From assembly GCA_014695195.1 (NCBI GenBank), contig JACJNW010000006.1:87691-151690 (forward strand): DNA of 64,000 nucleotides. The letters are read 5' to 3'. The notes under the pieces are model-generated. The model ran no database searches, was not told the DNA's origin, and was given only the letters and a program-made list of their open reading frames with translations. The position numbers were made by a program, and so were the translations under genes. This document shows, piece after piece, positions 17,565-27,884 of this stretch. The first letter of the stretch is position 1, and every line of letters begins with the position of its first letter. The stretch comes from Cyanobacteria bacterium FACHB-DQ100. GTDB lineage: Bacteria; Cyanobacteriota; Cyanobacteriia; Leptolyngbyales; Leptolyngbyaceae.

Positions 17565-18029
17565 ATGAATGGCGCAAGTGAAGTAATCGTTACATCTTTG
17601 CCTCTTGAGGGTTTATGCATTCTTGCTGTTGATGACGACCCAGACTCACTACTCCTGCTTACAGTTATTTTGGAGAGCCAGGGTGCAAAAGTTATCCCCG
17701 TAGCATCAGCTCACACCGCCTTAGAAGCGGTCAGACTAGAGCGACCAGATCTTTTAATTAGCGATATTGGAATGCCTGAAGAAGATGGCTTAGTTCTCAT
17801 TAGAAACATTAGAGCGCTCAATAAGGCTCAAGGTGGTGCTATACCTGCAATCGCTCTTAGCGCTCTGGAGCCTGAGCTTTGTCAGCCACAGTGTTTAGCG
17901 GCAGGGTTTCAACACTATGTTGCTAAACCAGTTGACCCTGAAGATTTGATCGCAATAATCTTAGACATCCAAACTTTGCCATCGAAGCGGCTACAGAGCT
18001 TCGATTCAAAGCTTCAATCAGTCGCCTAA
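17565..18029 (+). CDS. Stand-alone CheY-like response regulator
   Basis: The 154-residue protein is a single receiver domain. The acidic pocket is in LCILAVDDDPDS, the phosphoacceptor aspartate in LLISDIGMPEEDG, the switch residue is Ser (ALSALEPEL) and the conserved lysine is in YVAKPVDP. The sequence is closest to the receivers fused to hybrid kinases in this same window (compare LRVLVVDDEADTLEL of the 38599 kinase), so it may derive from a hybrid kinase. I start at ATG 17565; a start at 17463 adds 34 residues with no domain. It likely receives phosphate from one of the neighbouring kinases. Confidence 0.8.
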   Translation: MNGASEVIVTSLPLEGLCILAVDDDPDSLLLLTVILESQGAKVIPVASAHTALEAVRLERPDLLISDIGMPEEDGLVLIRNIRALNKAQGGAIPAIALSALEPELCQPQCLAAGFQHYVAKPVDPEDLIAIILDIQTLPSKRLQSFDSKLQSVA

Positions 18030-18052
18030 TCCAAACCCAGAAGAAGCAAGTT

Positions 18053-18469
18053 TTATACGAGTACCTGCTGGTAGTCTGAACCATCTGGCATCACCACCCC
18101 CTTCATGAGAGCATCGGTGAAATTAGCATCGGTCACAACAGCATTGAACATAAACGCATTTACCAGATTCGCTTCGATCAAGACTGCCCCGATTAGAGAG
18201 GCATATCCAAACTGGGCTTCCGTCAGGTTGGCTTTCAGCAGGATGGCATGGCACAAGTTTGCTTCCGTAAAATTGACTCGAGCTAAATTCGCTTCCCGCA
18301 AATTTGCCTGGCTCAGATTCGCTCCACTCAAATTTGCTTCCACAAGATTTGCCTTGCTCAAATTAATCCCGGATAAATCCGCCCCAGCCAAATTTACGTG
18401 GGCCAGATTGATCCCTTCAAAATTTCGCTCTCCAGCGTCGTACTTTTGTAATAGTTCTTCTGCGTTCAT
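18053..18469 (-). CDS. Pentapeptide-repeat protein
   Basis: The 138-residue protein consists of about 18 consecutive A(D/N)LxX repeats from residue ~20 onward (INLAHVNLAGADLSGINLSK and similar), which fold as a right-handed quadrilateral beta-helix. The first 18 residues (MNAEELLQKYDAGERNFEGI) are the usual cyanobacterial cap. The molecular role of such proteins is mostly unknown. It sits between the receiver gene and a hybrid kinase, on the opposite strand to the former. No signal peptide, so cytosolic. Confidence 0.9.
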   Translation of the reverse strand: MNAEELLQKYDAGERNFEGINLAHVNLAGADLSGINLSKANLVEANLSGANLSQANLREANLARVNFTEANLCHAILLKANLTEAQFGYASLIGAVLIEANLVNAFMFNAVVTDANFTDALMKGVVMPDGSDYQQVLV

Positions 18470-18583
18470 TCTGGCTCCTCGTTAATTACAAACTTCATCG
18501 TCAAAACTGAATTATGAGAAGTAATAGCATATAACCTAAAAAACTCTTTCCATTCTCTAGGTAAAAAACAGTTTCTCAAGGCA

Positions 18584-21121
18584 CTACTGAGATTCATCTG
18601 AGGTAGCCACGCTTGAAACTACGGCGGCTAGCTCAACTGGATCAATCGGCTTTGGAACGTGTCGCGCAAATCCTGTGAATACCAGTCCTGATGGCATTCC
18701 CTCTCGATCACTAGAGGTGAGAGCGATTGCTGGAATCTCTTTACCCCTATCTGTCTCCAATACCTTGACCTGCTGCATTAATAGATTGGCATTCGAGATA
18801 GCAGCGTCACTGACAAGGACATTTGGTTGAAACTGATTTAAGGCTTCAATAGCTTTCTGTGCTGATTCAACCGCAGTGACCGTAGCACCATAGCCTTCCA
18901 GAATGACGGTTAGCATTTCCCTCACATCAGGTTCGGGTTCGACAACTAGCAGTTGCAGACCCTTCAAAACCTGCTGAGTTTGGGCTAACTCCTCTGCTGG
19001 GATCAGTGTGCGGGATGGAGAGACACTGGTGGACACATCACTTGGTAGTGGCAACAGGACCGTGAATGTTGCTCCCCGTCCCTCGCCCTGGCTTTCCACA
19101 TGCACGGTTCCCCCATGTAGCTCAACTAAGTGGCGAGCCAGCGCCAGTCCCAAACCTAGTCCTTGATGGGGACGTTGAGTACTTCCGTCTGCCTGACGAA
19201 ATCGCTCAAAGACATGGGGGAGAAAGCTGGACTTGATGCCTTCTCCAGTATCTTGAATCTGAAGTTGAGCGCGATTACCAACACGGCCTAAGCGAATGCT
19301 GATTTGCCCCCCATCAGGAGTAAATTTAATAGCGTTTGAGAGCAAACTCCACGCAACCTGCTGTAAATAATTCGGGTCACCTCGTAGCGGTCCAACAGAA
19401 GGTTCTAGATGAACTGCTAGCTCAATCGATTTCGCCTCAATTGCCAACCGCAACGAGACGATCGCCGTTTCGATAATCGACGTCAGATCCACCCAAACGG
19501 GGTTGAGTTGTAATTTCCCTGTCACGATTCGAGCCGTGGTGAGCAGATCATAAATAATCTGGACTTGGGCTTTGGCATTGCGCTCAACTGCTTCCAGTGC
19601 CTGTTGTGCGGTTCGCTCATTTAGGCGCTGTCGCCGCAAAATGTTTGCCCATCCCAAAATTGCGTTCGAGGGGGTTCTCAACTCATGAGAGAGGGCCATC
19701 AGAAATTGGTCTTTTAAGCGATCGGCTTCCATTGCACGCTGGTGCAGTTGGGCATTATCAATAGAGATCGCCGCACGGTTTGCCAAGTCAGCCGTTAACA
19801 TCAGATCGGTCTGACTATAGCGACGCTCTGAGTCGGAAACAGCAAGTAAGAACGTCCCAAAAATGCGATCCCGCGCCTTCAGCGGTAAAACGATGATGGA
19901 CTGAACAGCAAGCTGGCGATAGAGTTCTCGCAACTGCTGGTCCTGAACAAGGGATCGAGCTACAACATCAGACCACTGAACAACCAGCTGAGGCAGTCCG
20001 GTTTGCAGCACTCGGACAAGTAGGCAGCTAGAACGAGCAACACTGGACTGGCAATACCGCCCCAACTGATCAACCAAAGATTGCTTTTCAGGCTGGTGGT
20101 GAAGCGATACAACAGGCTGGAGCCGCCCATCTTCCTCAAGCTTATGAATCAGGCAAAAGTCAGATAGGAAGGGGACTGTCAGTTGGGCAACATGGGCAAG
20201 TGTCGTGTGATAGTCGAGTGAAGAAGATAAGACAGCGCTGGCTTCGCACAAGAAAGCATAGCGTTGCTCGGCTTGCTCTGCTCGAATGCGAGCGGCTTGT
20301 GCCTCAATGAGTAATTGATTACGCTCTTGCTCAATGCACTTTCGCGCCGTAACGTCTTGAAAGAAAACTGCCACCCCCTCGGCATAGGGGTAGAGGGTAT
20401 TTTGAAACCAGCAATCTAAAAAGGGAGAATAATCTTCAAAGCTAATGGCGGACCGTGTTCGAGCCACCTCTTGGCATTGACGATAAAACTCAGAATCGAT
20501 CGCTTCTGGAAAAACATCCCCCATGCTTCTACCAATCAATTCTGACTGCGTTTTCCCCAGCAACTCCTCGGCTTTTGGGTTGACATAGGTATAGCGCCAC
20601 TCGCGATCATAAGCACAAAACCCATCAGTAATGCTCTCGAAGATTTGAGCGAGTCGCTCATTGGTCGCCTTTAGCGCAACTTCTAATTGTTGCTGCTTTG
20701 TCGTTTGAGCAGCAAGTTTAGTATTGAGGCGAGTTAAGGCAGTCGCTCTTTCTTCCACCTGGCTCTGCAGGTTGGTGCAGGTCTCCTGCATCTTCAATTC
20801 AGCTTGCTTGCGAACCGTGATGTCTTGATAGAGCACTACTAATCCTGCGGCGGAAGGGTAGGCATGAATCTCAAACCAGACATCGAGCGGTGCGTAGAAT
20901 TCTTGGAAGTAGATTGAACGTTGCTCGGTGAGCGCTCGCTGGTACTCTCGATAGAAGTTGGTTTCAACCGCTTCTGGATAAAGCTCCCATACACATTGTC
21001 CTAACAGGGCTTGGGGAGTCTGACCAAGGATTTCGGCACCTCGCTGATTGACAAAAATAAAACGCCACTCGCGGTCAAATGCGACAATCCCATCGGTAAT
21101 CGTATCGAGAATGCTATTCAT
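18584..21121 (-). CDS. Hybrid histidine kinase PAS-PAS-GAF-HisKA-HATPase with degenerate receiver
   Basis: The 845-residue protein has PAS domains at ~1-110 and ~165-270 (both with EWRFIFVN/EWRYTYVN strands), a GAF domain at ~295-455, HisKA with the phospho-histidine in LMALSHELRTPSN (~475), HATPase (WSLLSNAIKFTPDGG; GLGLGLALARHLVELHGG) and a C-terminal receiver at ~720-840. The receiver's acidic pocket is altered: LLVVEPEPDVRE replaces the usual VVDDDPD, while the candidate phosphoacceptor in NVLVSDAAI and the lysine in VPKPIDP remain. There are no membrane helices, so it is a cytosolic sensor. It is encoded divergently from the response regulator at 21718. The signal is unknown. Confidence 0.88.
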   Translation of the reverse strand: MNSILDTITDGIVAFDREWRFIFVNQRGAEILGQTPQALLGQCVWELYPEAVETNFYREYQRALTEQRSIYFQEFYAPLDVWFEIHAYPSAAGLVVLYQDITVRKQAELKMQETCTNLQSQVEERATALTRLNTKLAAQTTKQQQLEVALKATNERLAQIFESITDGFCAYDREWRYTYVNPKAEELLGKTQSELIGRSMGDVFPEAIDSEFYRQCQEVARTRSAISFEDYSPFLDCWFQNTLYPYAEGVAVFFQDVTARKCIEQERNQLLIEAQAARIRAEQAEQRYAFLCEASAVLSSSLDYHTTLAHVAQLTVPFLSDFCLIHKLEEDGRLQPVVSLHHQPEKQSLVDQLGRYCQSSVARSSCLLVRVLQTGLPQLVVQWSDVVARSLVQDQQLRELYRQLAVQSIIVLPLKARDRIFGTFLLAVSDSERRYSQTDLMLTADLANRAAISIDNAQLHQRAMEADRLKDQFLMALSHELRTPSNAILGWANILRRQRLNERTAQQALEAVERNAKAQVQIIYDLLTTARIVTGKLQLNPVWVDLTSIIETAIVSLRLAIEAKSIELAVHLEPSVGPLRGDPNYLQQVAWSLLSNAIKFTPDGGQISIRLGRVGNRAQLQIQDTGEGIKSSFLPHVFERFRQADGSTQRPHQGLGLGLALARHLVELHGGTVHVESQGEGRGATFTVLLPLPSDVSTSVSPSRTLIPAEELAQTQQVLKGLQLLVVEPEPDVREMLTVILEGYGATVTAVESAQKAIEALNQFQPNVLVSDAAISNANLLMQQVKVLETDRGKEIPAIALTSSDREGMPSGLVFTGFARHVPKPIDPVELAAVVSSVATSDESQ

Positions 21122-21717
21122 CTGCTATCGCCGTTCCAGTCCCTCGTTACACTTTAGACAAGCAGCATGATTGAAGGCAAGCCGCCAATGCTCCTAACAA
21201 CCGTCAGAATCTTGACTAAAGTCCCCACTCTTTGAGCAAGAAGCCACTCAAGCCTTAATCTTTATCGCAATTTCTCCAAGAGGATATATTCAGCACTGGT
21301 CAAGGGTCATCTCCATTGCGAGGTAAAACAATTCAATTACGATTAGCAAACCATTTCTCTACCAGCCTCACGAATACTTTATTCAATGGATGAAGCTAAA
21401 CTATTCTTTAGATAGTGGACATAGCGGAAGTTCAGATCACCTGGTAGTAAAGAATACAAACTTGCTTTAATTCACGGGTTGAAGGAGCATTCCAACCGCT
21501 CACTAGACCTATCGTGCAGCAGCGACAAAGCTAGAGAATTGGAGGAGGCTCCTCTCGTGACTACCTAGAACCAAGAATTTCACTTAGAAAGAATTACGAA
21601 TCGATAGCTGTGTAACTGCTCCCAAGCGGGAGGGTGTACCGTGCTTTGTAATGAACCTTTGGGTTGCTTCCACTAAGCTAAATTGCCTCACTTGTTCCGT
21701 AAGAGAGCAAACATAAC
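21122..21717. other. 596-bp intergenic region between divergent signalling genes
   Basis: No gene is recognised. The region should hold the promoters of the leftward hybrid kinase and the rightward response regulator. I see no long palindrome or repeat, and short open frames here lack features. Confidence 0.4.
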
Positions 21718-22149
21718 ATGTCGTCACCTTCTCAATACCCAATTCTCTTAGCTGAGGATAATCCAAACGATCTGTTGTTCATAAAACGGGCGATCGACCG
21801 TGGGAGCCTACCAGTCATCCTCTACCACGTGGTCAATGGGGAGGAGGCCGTCAGTTATTTGAAGGGAGAGGGGCAGTATGGGGATCGCGAGCGCTACCCC
21901 TTACCCAGCTTAGTCATCTCCAATATGAAAATGCCTCGGATGAATGGGTTGCAACTCTTGCAATGGATTCGGCAGCGATCGGCGTGGAGAGATTTGCCTG
22001 TAGTTGTGCTGAGCAGTTCTGGAGATCCAGGGGAGGTTGGGCAGTTTGAGCGACTGGGCGCAAATTCGTATTTTGTTAAGCCTGTTGATCTCAACGATTT
22101 AGTAACCACCCTTCAACAAGTCATCGCCTTCTTACCCCCACTGGGTTAG
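21718..22149 (+). CDS. Rcp1-like receiver protein lacking the phosphoacceptor Asp
   Basis: The 143-residue single-domain receiver belongs to the Rcp1-like type paired with phytochrome-like kinases (ILLAEDNPNDLLFIKRAI near the N-terminus, YPLPSLVISNMKMPRMNG, SSSGDPGEV, YFVKPVDLNDL). At the position where relatives have L-D-L-K-M-P, this protein has S-N-M-K-M-P: Asn69, codon AAT at 21922-21924, replaces the phosphorylated aspartate. It therefore cannot be phosphorylated in the usual way and may be a phosphorylation-independent partner or a dead copy. It precedes the 1209-residue kinase by 142 bases on the same strand. Confidence 0.88.
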   Translation: MSSPSQYPILLAEDNPNDLLFIKRAIDRGSLPVILYHVVNGEEAVSYLKGEGQYGDRERYPLPSLVISNMKMPRMNGLQLLQWIRQRSAWRDLPVVVLSSSGDPGEVGQFERLGANSYFVKPVDLNDLVTTLQQVIAFLPPLG

Positions 22150-22291
22150 AGGGTCGGCTTTTAAGCTTAGCGTTAGCATATGAAGGTGTTAACTACAGCC
22201 TGCTTGTTGCGATCATTCAACAGATTCACTTAAGAGTAGTCTGCTAATGACTGGTTGCTCAAGTAGTCCTGCTTCAGGAGGAGGCTAGACA

Positions 22292-25200
22292 ATGTCAGGA
22301 GCAAGACGGATATTACTGTCTCGCTATGGTATCTCTGTACTGGTAAGCTTACTAGCGTTACTGATCCGGTTTCTGCTAGTGCCAGTGCTCGGCTATGAAG
22401 CACCGCTATTGGTCTTCATCATGCCTGTCATGTTTGCGGCCTGGTATGGTGGACTAGGTCCAGGGTTACTGGCAACGGCCTTAAGCGCTCTGGTTGGCAC
22501 CTACTTTTTTGTCCAACCTTTATATAGCCTCAGTGTTACCGGGATAGCAAACGGAGTGCGGATTGCGATCTTCCTGACCGAAGGGGTGATGATTAGCTAT
22601 CTCAGTCAGGCCCTTATCACATCTAAGCAGCGGAGTGAGAAAACAACCCTGGCATTGGGGGAGAGCGAGGAAAACTATCGCCTACTTGTAGAGGGGGTGC
22701 AAGACTACGCCATCTTCCTACTTGACCCCAATGGCAAAATTACAACCTGGAATACAGGAGCAGAGCAGGTCGAAGGTTACTCTACCTCTGAGGTGTTAGG
22801 TAGGCATTTTTCATTATTATTTCCACCAGAAGCCCTTGAGCAGCACCAGCCAGAGCAGGAGTTACAGATTGCTACTACAGAAGGTCAATATAAGGGACAG
22901 GGCTGGCGGCGACGAAAGGATGGGTCGTTATTCTGGGCAGATGTGGTATTGAGTGCCTTACGAGACAAGCAGGGTAATTTGCGGGGTTTTTCAAAGGTCA
23001 CACGCGATGTTACCGATCGCAAGGCAGTAGTAGATGCATTACAAGAGAACGAACAACGATTTGTTACTTTAGCTCAAGCCTCTCCGGCTGTCATTTTCCA
23101 ATTTAATGCAGCGAATGAGTGTATCTATATCAATTCCCGTTGGAGTGAGTTAACAGGTTATTCGGAGGCATCTGCTTTGGGAATGGGCTGGGTAAAAACT
23201 TTCCACCCGAACGACAGCGATCGCTTGGTGCGAGAATGGCTACAGTGGACACAGAATGCTCGTCAACATAGTATTTACCAGAACGAGGGCAGAATTGTAT
23301 GTCTAGACGGTAGTATCCTCTGGTACTACATTCAAGCGCTTCCACTGATTGAGGCTAGCTCTGTGAAGGGGTATATTGGCGTCTTGATTGATGTCACTCA
23401 GCGCAAACAAGCCGAGCAAGCAATTCTGAGTTTAAACCGAGAACTCCAGCGGCAGTTAGCGGAGTCTAAAACACTATTAGACGTTCTCCCCGTTGGTGTT
23501 GGTATTGCTGAAGACCCCCAGTGTGAAAAGATTCGGGTCAACTCAGCCTTTGCTCAAATGTTAGCGATCGCTCCGACTGGAAATGCGTCTTTAAGTGCAC
23601 CAGAGGGCGAGCGCCCCACAAACTTTAAGGTTTACCAGAACCACCAAGAACTTGCTCCTGAAGGACTACCCTTGCAACGTGCAGCGGCAGAGGGTATTGA
23701 AATTCGCGATCTTGAGCTTGACATTGTTTGGAACGATGGCACCACCCTAACGCTATTAGAGTATGCTGCCCCGCTCTTTGATGAGCATGGACAAACGAGA
23801 GGCAGTATCGGTGCATTTTTGGATATCACAGTTCGTAAGCAAGCCGAAGAGACACTACGCAAGGCTTTAAGTGACCTAGCTAATGTCAAATTTGCCCTCG
23901 ATCAGGCGGCAATTTTAGCCATTACTGATGCTCAAGGAACGATTACTGAAGTCAACGATAAATTCTGTGAACTCTCCAAATTCTCTAGGGAGGAACTGGT
24001 TGGGCAAAATCACCGCATTATTAACTCGGGCTATCATCCCAAAGAATTTTTCCGGAATCTTTGGGCAACGATTACTAAGGGCGAAGTGTGGCATGGCGAG
24101 ATCAAAAATCGCGCCAAAGATGGCACCTACTATTGGGTAGACACAACCATTGTTCCCTTGCTTGACGAGTTTGACAAACCTATCCAATACCTTGCCGTAC
24201 GGTTTGATATCACTACCCGCAAGCAGGCAGAAGAAGCCTTAGCCAAAGAGACAGCCAATAGTGATTTAGAGCGCAAACGCTTACGGGCTGTTCTCGACAT
24301 TCTGCCAGTCGGCGTGTTCATTGCAGATACAAACGGGCATCTCCTTGATATGAATCCAGCGGCTCGCACACTTTGGGGAGAAGAAGCCCCGTTGCTAAAC
24401 TCAATAGATGAGTACCGGGAATACAAGGGGTGGTGGTCCGGAACCAACCGGCGTCTCTCTAGCCAAGACTGGCCGCTGGCCCGCACTTTACGGGAGGGAC
24501 GAACCTTCTTGAATGAAGAGATTGAAATTGAGACGTTTGACGGTCAGCGTAAGACAATTTTGAATTCAACCATTCCCATTCAAGATGGAGCCGGGACAAT
24601 TTCCAGTGCAGTGGCAGTCAACGTTGATATCACCCGACGCAAACAGACAGAGGAATCCCTGCGTCGCACAGTTCAACGATTGGAAACCTTACAACAGATC
24701 GATCGCGCCATTTTAGAAGCTACCTCATCCGCAGCCATTGCTGACTCTGCCCTGCAACGGCTTAATCAGGTGATTGCGTATCAGCAGGCAGGAGTTGTGC
24801 TATTCAATTTTGAGGCTCAGGAAGCTCAAGTGCTGGCAGGAAAGGTTGACTCGACAGCGGCAGGTTCCGTCTTGCCCATTACCTCACTCTCACCAATCGA
24901 GAGCTTGCAGTATCGGGAAACAGTGCGCTACATCGAAGATTTGGGCAGCATGCTTCAGCGTCCTCCCATGTTGGAGTATCAGTTTACGCAAGGAACCCGT
25001 AGCGTCCTGATTGTGGCCCTGTTGGTAGAGAGAAATTTGATCGGAGATTTGTATTTATTTGCTGAGGCACCTGCTGCTTTCAATGCCGAGCATCGGGCGA
25101 TCTCCCAGGAAATTGCCAATCAGCTTGCCGTTGCGATTCAACAAGCCCGGTTGCGAGAACAACTGCAACAGTATACGGCTGAACTGGAACAACGGGTAGA

Positions 25201-25921
25201 AGCGCGAACCACCGAACTTCAGGACGCAAATGAAGCGCTGCAAGCCTTTACCTATTCGGTATCCCATGACCTACGTGCCCCCCTGCGCTCGATGGAGGGA
25301 TTAGGGACGATTCTGCTGGAGGATTATGGCGATCGTCTCGACGAGGATGGGCAGGAATATACGAGGCGGATTGTGCAAGCGGCTCAAGAAATGGACACCT
25401 TGATTTTGAACCTACTGGACTACAGCCGCCTCAGTCGGGCAGATATTCAACTACAGGCACTGGATCTCAATCGGGTAGTCGCAAAAGTCGTAGCCCACCT
25501 CCAAGATGACATTGCTGCTAAGCGCGCTCAAGTTAAGGTTGAGCCAGATCTCCCCAACGTTATGGGGCATTACATCACCCTCAGCCAAATTCTCACCAAC
25601 TTACTGACCAATGCACTGAAATTTACTCACCGCGATCGCCAACCCCAAATTCATCTTTGGGTGGAAGAACGATTCGATGGAACAGCCGAGTGGGTACGGT
25701 TATGGGTGGAAGATAATGGTATCGGCATTGAACCTAGATTTCAGGAGCAAATCTTTCAGGTGTTTGAGCGTTTGCATAGTGCCGAGACCTATCCAGGTAC
25801 AGGCATTGGGCTGGCGATCGTTCGCAAAGGAGTCGAACGGATGGACGGGCGAGTTGGCGTCGAATCACAGCCAGGGCAAGGTAGCCGATTCTGGATCGAG
25901 TTACGCAAGCCACCTGCATAA
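22292..25921 (+). CDS. Membrane histidine kinase DUF4118-PAS(x5)-GAF-HisKA-HATPase
   Basis: The 1209-residue protein starts with four membrane helices of the DUF4118/KdpD type (residues ~10-105: MPVMFAAWYGGLGPGLLATA). Five PAS domains follow (~125-245, 250-370, 395-515, 525-645, 660-785), then a GAF domain (~805-950) and a kinase core with HisKA (FTYSVSHDLRAPLRSM, ~990) and HATPase (LTNLLTNALKFTHRD; GTGIGLAIVRKGVERM). This kinase core is the type found in cyanobacterial phytochromes, but no chromophore-binding GAF is visible. It has no receiver, and the next gene, 27 bases on, starts with one, so phosphotransfer to the 25949 protein is likely. Confidence 0.9.
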   Translation: MSGARRILLSRYGISVLVSLLALLIRFLLVPVLGYEAPLLVFIMPVMFAAWYGGLGPGLLATALSALVGTYFFVQPLYSLSVTGIANGVRIAIFLTEGVMISYLSQALITSKQRSEKTTLALGESEENYRLLVEGVQDYAIFLLDPNGKITTWNTGAEQVEGYSTSEVLGRHFSLLFPPEALEQHQPEQELQIATTEGQYKGQGWRRRKDGSLFWADVVLSALRDKQGNLRGFSKVTRDVTDRKAVVDALQENEQRFVTLAQASPAVIFQFNAANECIYINSRWSELTGYSEASALGMGWVKTFHPNDSDRLVREWLQWTQNARQHSIYQNEGRIVCLDGSILWYYIQALPLIEASSVKGYIGVLIDVTQRKQAEQAILSLNRELQRQLAESKTLLDVLPVGVGIAEDPQCEKIRVNSAFAQMLAIAPTGNASLSAPEGERPTNFKVYQNHQELAPEGLPLQRAAAEGIEIRDLELDIVWNDGTTLTLLEYAAPLFDEHGQTRGSIGAFLDITVRKQAEETLRKALSDLANVKFALDQAAILAITDAQGTITEVNDKFCELSKFSREELVGQNHRIINSGYHPKEFFRNLWATITKGEVWHGEIKNRAKDGTYYWVDTTIVPLLDEFDKPIQYLAVRFDITTRKQAEEALAKETANSDLERKRLRAVLDILPVGVFIADTNGHLLDMNPAARTLWGEEAPLLNSIDEYREYKGWWSGTNRRLSSQDWPLARTLREGRTFLNEEIEIETFDGQRKTILNSTIPIQDGAGTISSAVAVNVDITRRKQTEESLRRTVQRLETLQQIDRAILEATSSAAIADSALQRLNQVIAYQQAGVVLFNFEAQEAQVLAGKVDSTAAGSVLPITSLSPIESLQYRETVRYIEDLGSMLQRPPMLEYQFTQGTRSVLIVALLVERNLIGDLYLFAEAPAAFNAEHRAISQEIANQLAVAIQQARLREQLQQYTAELEQRVEARTTELQDANEALQAFTYSVSHDLRAPLRSMEGLGTILLEDYGDRLDEDGQEYTRRIVQAAQEMDTLILNLLDYSRLSRADIQLQALDLNRVVAKVVAHLQDDIAAKRAQVKVEPDLPNVMGHYITLSQILTNLLTNALKFTHRDRQPQIHLWVEERFDGTAEWVRLWVEDNGIGIEPRFQEQIFQVFERLHSAETYPGTGIGLAIVRKGVERMDGRVGVESQPGQGSRFWIELRKPPA

Positions 25922-25948
25922 TTTGAAAGAAATACGTATTTCATCCCT

Positions 25949-27454
25949 ATGCGAATTCTGGTAGCTGACGACAATCCCAATCAACGACTTCTTATTATTC
26001 GAGAACTGAAAAAAGAATTTTCAGGGCTACAGACTCAAGAAATTGTCGATGAAAACACATTTGAGCAAGCGCTAGCGGACAATCGATTTGACGTAGCAAT
26101 TATCGATTATCAATTGCTGTGGACTACTGGACTAGACTTGCTGCATCGGTTAAAGCGGCGCTCGCCTGATGGTCCAGTCATCATGTTTACCGATACTGCT
26201 AATCAAGAAATTGCCGTTGAAGCCATGAAGGCAGGTTTAGATGACTACATTTTGAAGTCATCTAAAAATTATGTGCGTTTGCGGGCATCTGCAAGGGCAG
26301 CTGTAGAACGAGCTGGAGCCAGGCAGAGAGCCGCTCTATTAGAGATTCGTTACCAATCATTGCTAGAGCAACTGAGTATTGGAGTGTTTCGGGCAACGAG
26401 CGACCGCCGTTTAATTGAAGCGAATCGCGCCTTTCTTCAACTATTTCAAATTAATTCTCTCGCAGACGAATCGACTAGCCAGTTCACCGAACAGTTGTCA
26501 GAAGCCACAGACCTTTCACCCGGGCAGAAGCGAGAGCGAGAATTGCAGTTGACCAACAAGGCGGGCGACCCGCTTTGGATTCGTTTGGTTGAAACCCTCA
26601 GTTCTATCACTGGAGAAGCAGTCATTAATGGGTTAGTGGAAGACATTACAGAACTCAAACGTTATGCCGATCGACTACAAACTATCCAGGAGGAAGAGCG
26701 GCAGCGCTATACTGAGCAGCTTGAGCAGGAGGTGAGCCGTCGTACCCAAGAGCTAGAAGAAGCAAATTGCGACTTGGAAGCGTTTGCATACTCGGTGTCT
26801 CACGACCTACGAGAGCCGCTGCGTGCAGTACGCGGGTATGCTCAAATTCTATTGGAGGATTTCTCCAGCGGATTAGATGCAACCGGTCAGGCGTACGCTG
26901 CTCAAATTCGGGATAACACCGATCTGATCGATGAGATACTCCAGGGGTTGTTGTCTTACAATCGGCTGAGCCGAATGACGTTAGCACCGCAAGCGATCGA
27001 GCTCAACACTATTGTGAGAGAACTTCTCTCTCAGCTTGAAATTCAGTTACGACAAGCTCACGTCATTGTCGAAGAACCCTTGCCCACTGCAATAGGACAC
27101 TACCTAACGGTGAAGCAGGCAATCACCAATTTAATCACCAATGCCCTTAAGTTCGTGGCTCCAGGCGTACAACCTCAAATCCGAATTTGGAGTGAGCGCC
27201 GCGATCAGTTTGTTCGTTTATGGGTTGAGGATAATGGCATTGGCATTGCTCCTCAATACTACGACCAGATTTTTCGTATTTTTGAGCGTCTCCATGGCGT
27301 GGAAAGCTACCCAGGTACAGGCATTGGGTTAGCGATCGTCCAGCGCGGACTAGAACGAATGGGTGGACGAGCCGGCGTTGAATCCCAAGTCGGTCAAGGC
27401 AGCCGCTTTTGGATTGAGCTACCCGCGTTTGAAGAAGGTGCAATTCAAGGTTAG
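25949..27454 (+). CDS. Receiver-PAS-HisKA-HATPase kinase
   Basis: The 501-residue protein begins with a receiver (MRILVADDNPNQRLLIIREL; phosphoacceptor in VAIIDYQLLWTTG; lysine in YILKSSKNY), then a PAS domain (~130-235), a coiled coil, HisKA (FAYSVSHDLREPLRAVRG, ~270) and HATPase (LITNALKFVAPG; GTGIGLAIVQRGLERMGG). A receiver placed before the kinase is typical of intermediate phosphorelay proteins, whose kinase activity is set by upstream phosphorylation. The gene lies 27 bases after the 1209-residue membrane kinase and shares its kinase-core type, so the two form a probable relay. Cytosolic. Confidence 0.88.
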   Translation: MRILVADDNPNQRLLIIRELKKEFSGLQTQEIVDENTFEQALADNRFDVAIIDYQLLWTTGLDLLHRLKRRSPDGPVIMFTDTANQEIAVEAMKAGLDDYILKSSKNYVRLRASARAAVERAGARQRAALLEIRYQSLLEQLSIGVFRATSDRRLIEANRAFLQLFQINSLADESTSQFTEQLSEATDLSPGQKRERELQLTNKAGDPLWIRLVETLSSITGEAVINGLVEDITELKRYADRLQTIQEEERQRYTEQLEQEVSRRTQELEEANCDLEAFAYSVSHDLREPLRAVRGYAQILLEDFSSGLDATGQAYAAQIRDNTDLIDEILQGLLSYNRLSRMTLAPQAIELNTIVRELLSQLEIQLRQAHVIVEEPLPTAIGHYLTVKQAITNLITNALKFVAPGVQPQIRIWSERRDQFVRLWVEDNGIGIAPQYYDQIFRIFERLHGVESYPGTGIGLAIVQRGLERMGGRAGVESQVGQGSRFWIELPAFEEGAIQG

Positions 27455-27884
27455 TCATGAAGCAGAAATTCAGAAAACAATTTATCTTTGTCTTGAGAGG
27501 CTTTACTGAATCGTGAACGTAGACCCCTAGTAGCAAAAAAGACAGGCTTGGGACCGGCGGTACTGGAACTTCTGTATCTCAGCTAGCAGAAAAATTCAAG
27601 TCAAACTGATATATTTTCTATCTCTATCCAAAGATAGTTGCAACGCATCAATATTTATTATTTTTCTTCGAGAAGTATCAGCATTAGATAAACTGGCAAT
27701 GCTCAATGCTGATCGATGCCCGAATCATTTGAGTACTACCTAGTATTATTCTTGATCCTGCGATTTCGCACGTGCCTCTAACGGTTCCAACGGTTTCGGC
27801 TCTTGGATCGCTAGCCGTAAATGTTCATCACGTTTTACCCCTCTCAATGCATTTACAAATTAAGAGCAGGCTTGAAGGAACCGG
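27455..27884. other. 430-bp intergenic region
   Basis: No gene or strong hairpin is recognised between the two kinase genes. It probably separates two transcription units and holds the promoter of the 27885 gene. Confidence 0.4.
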
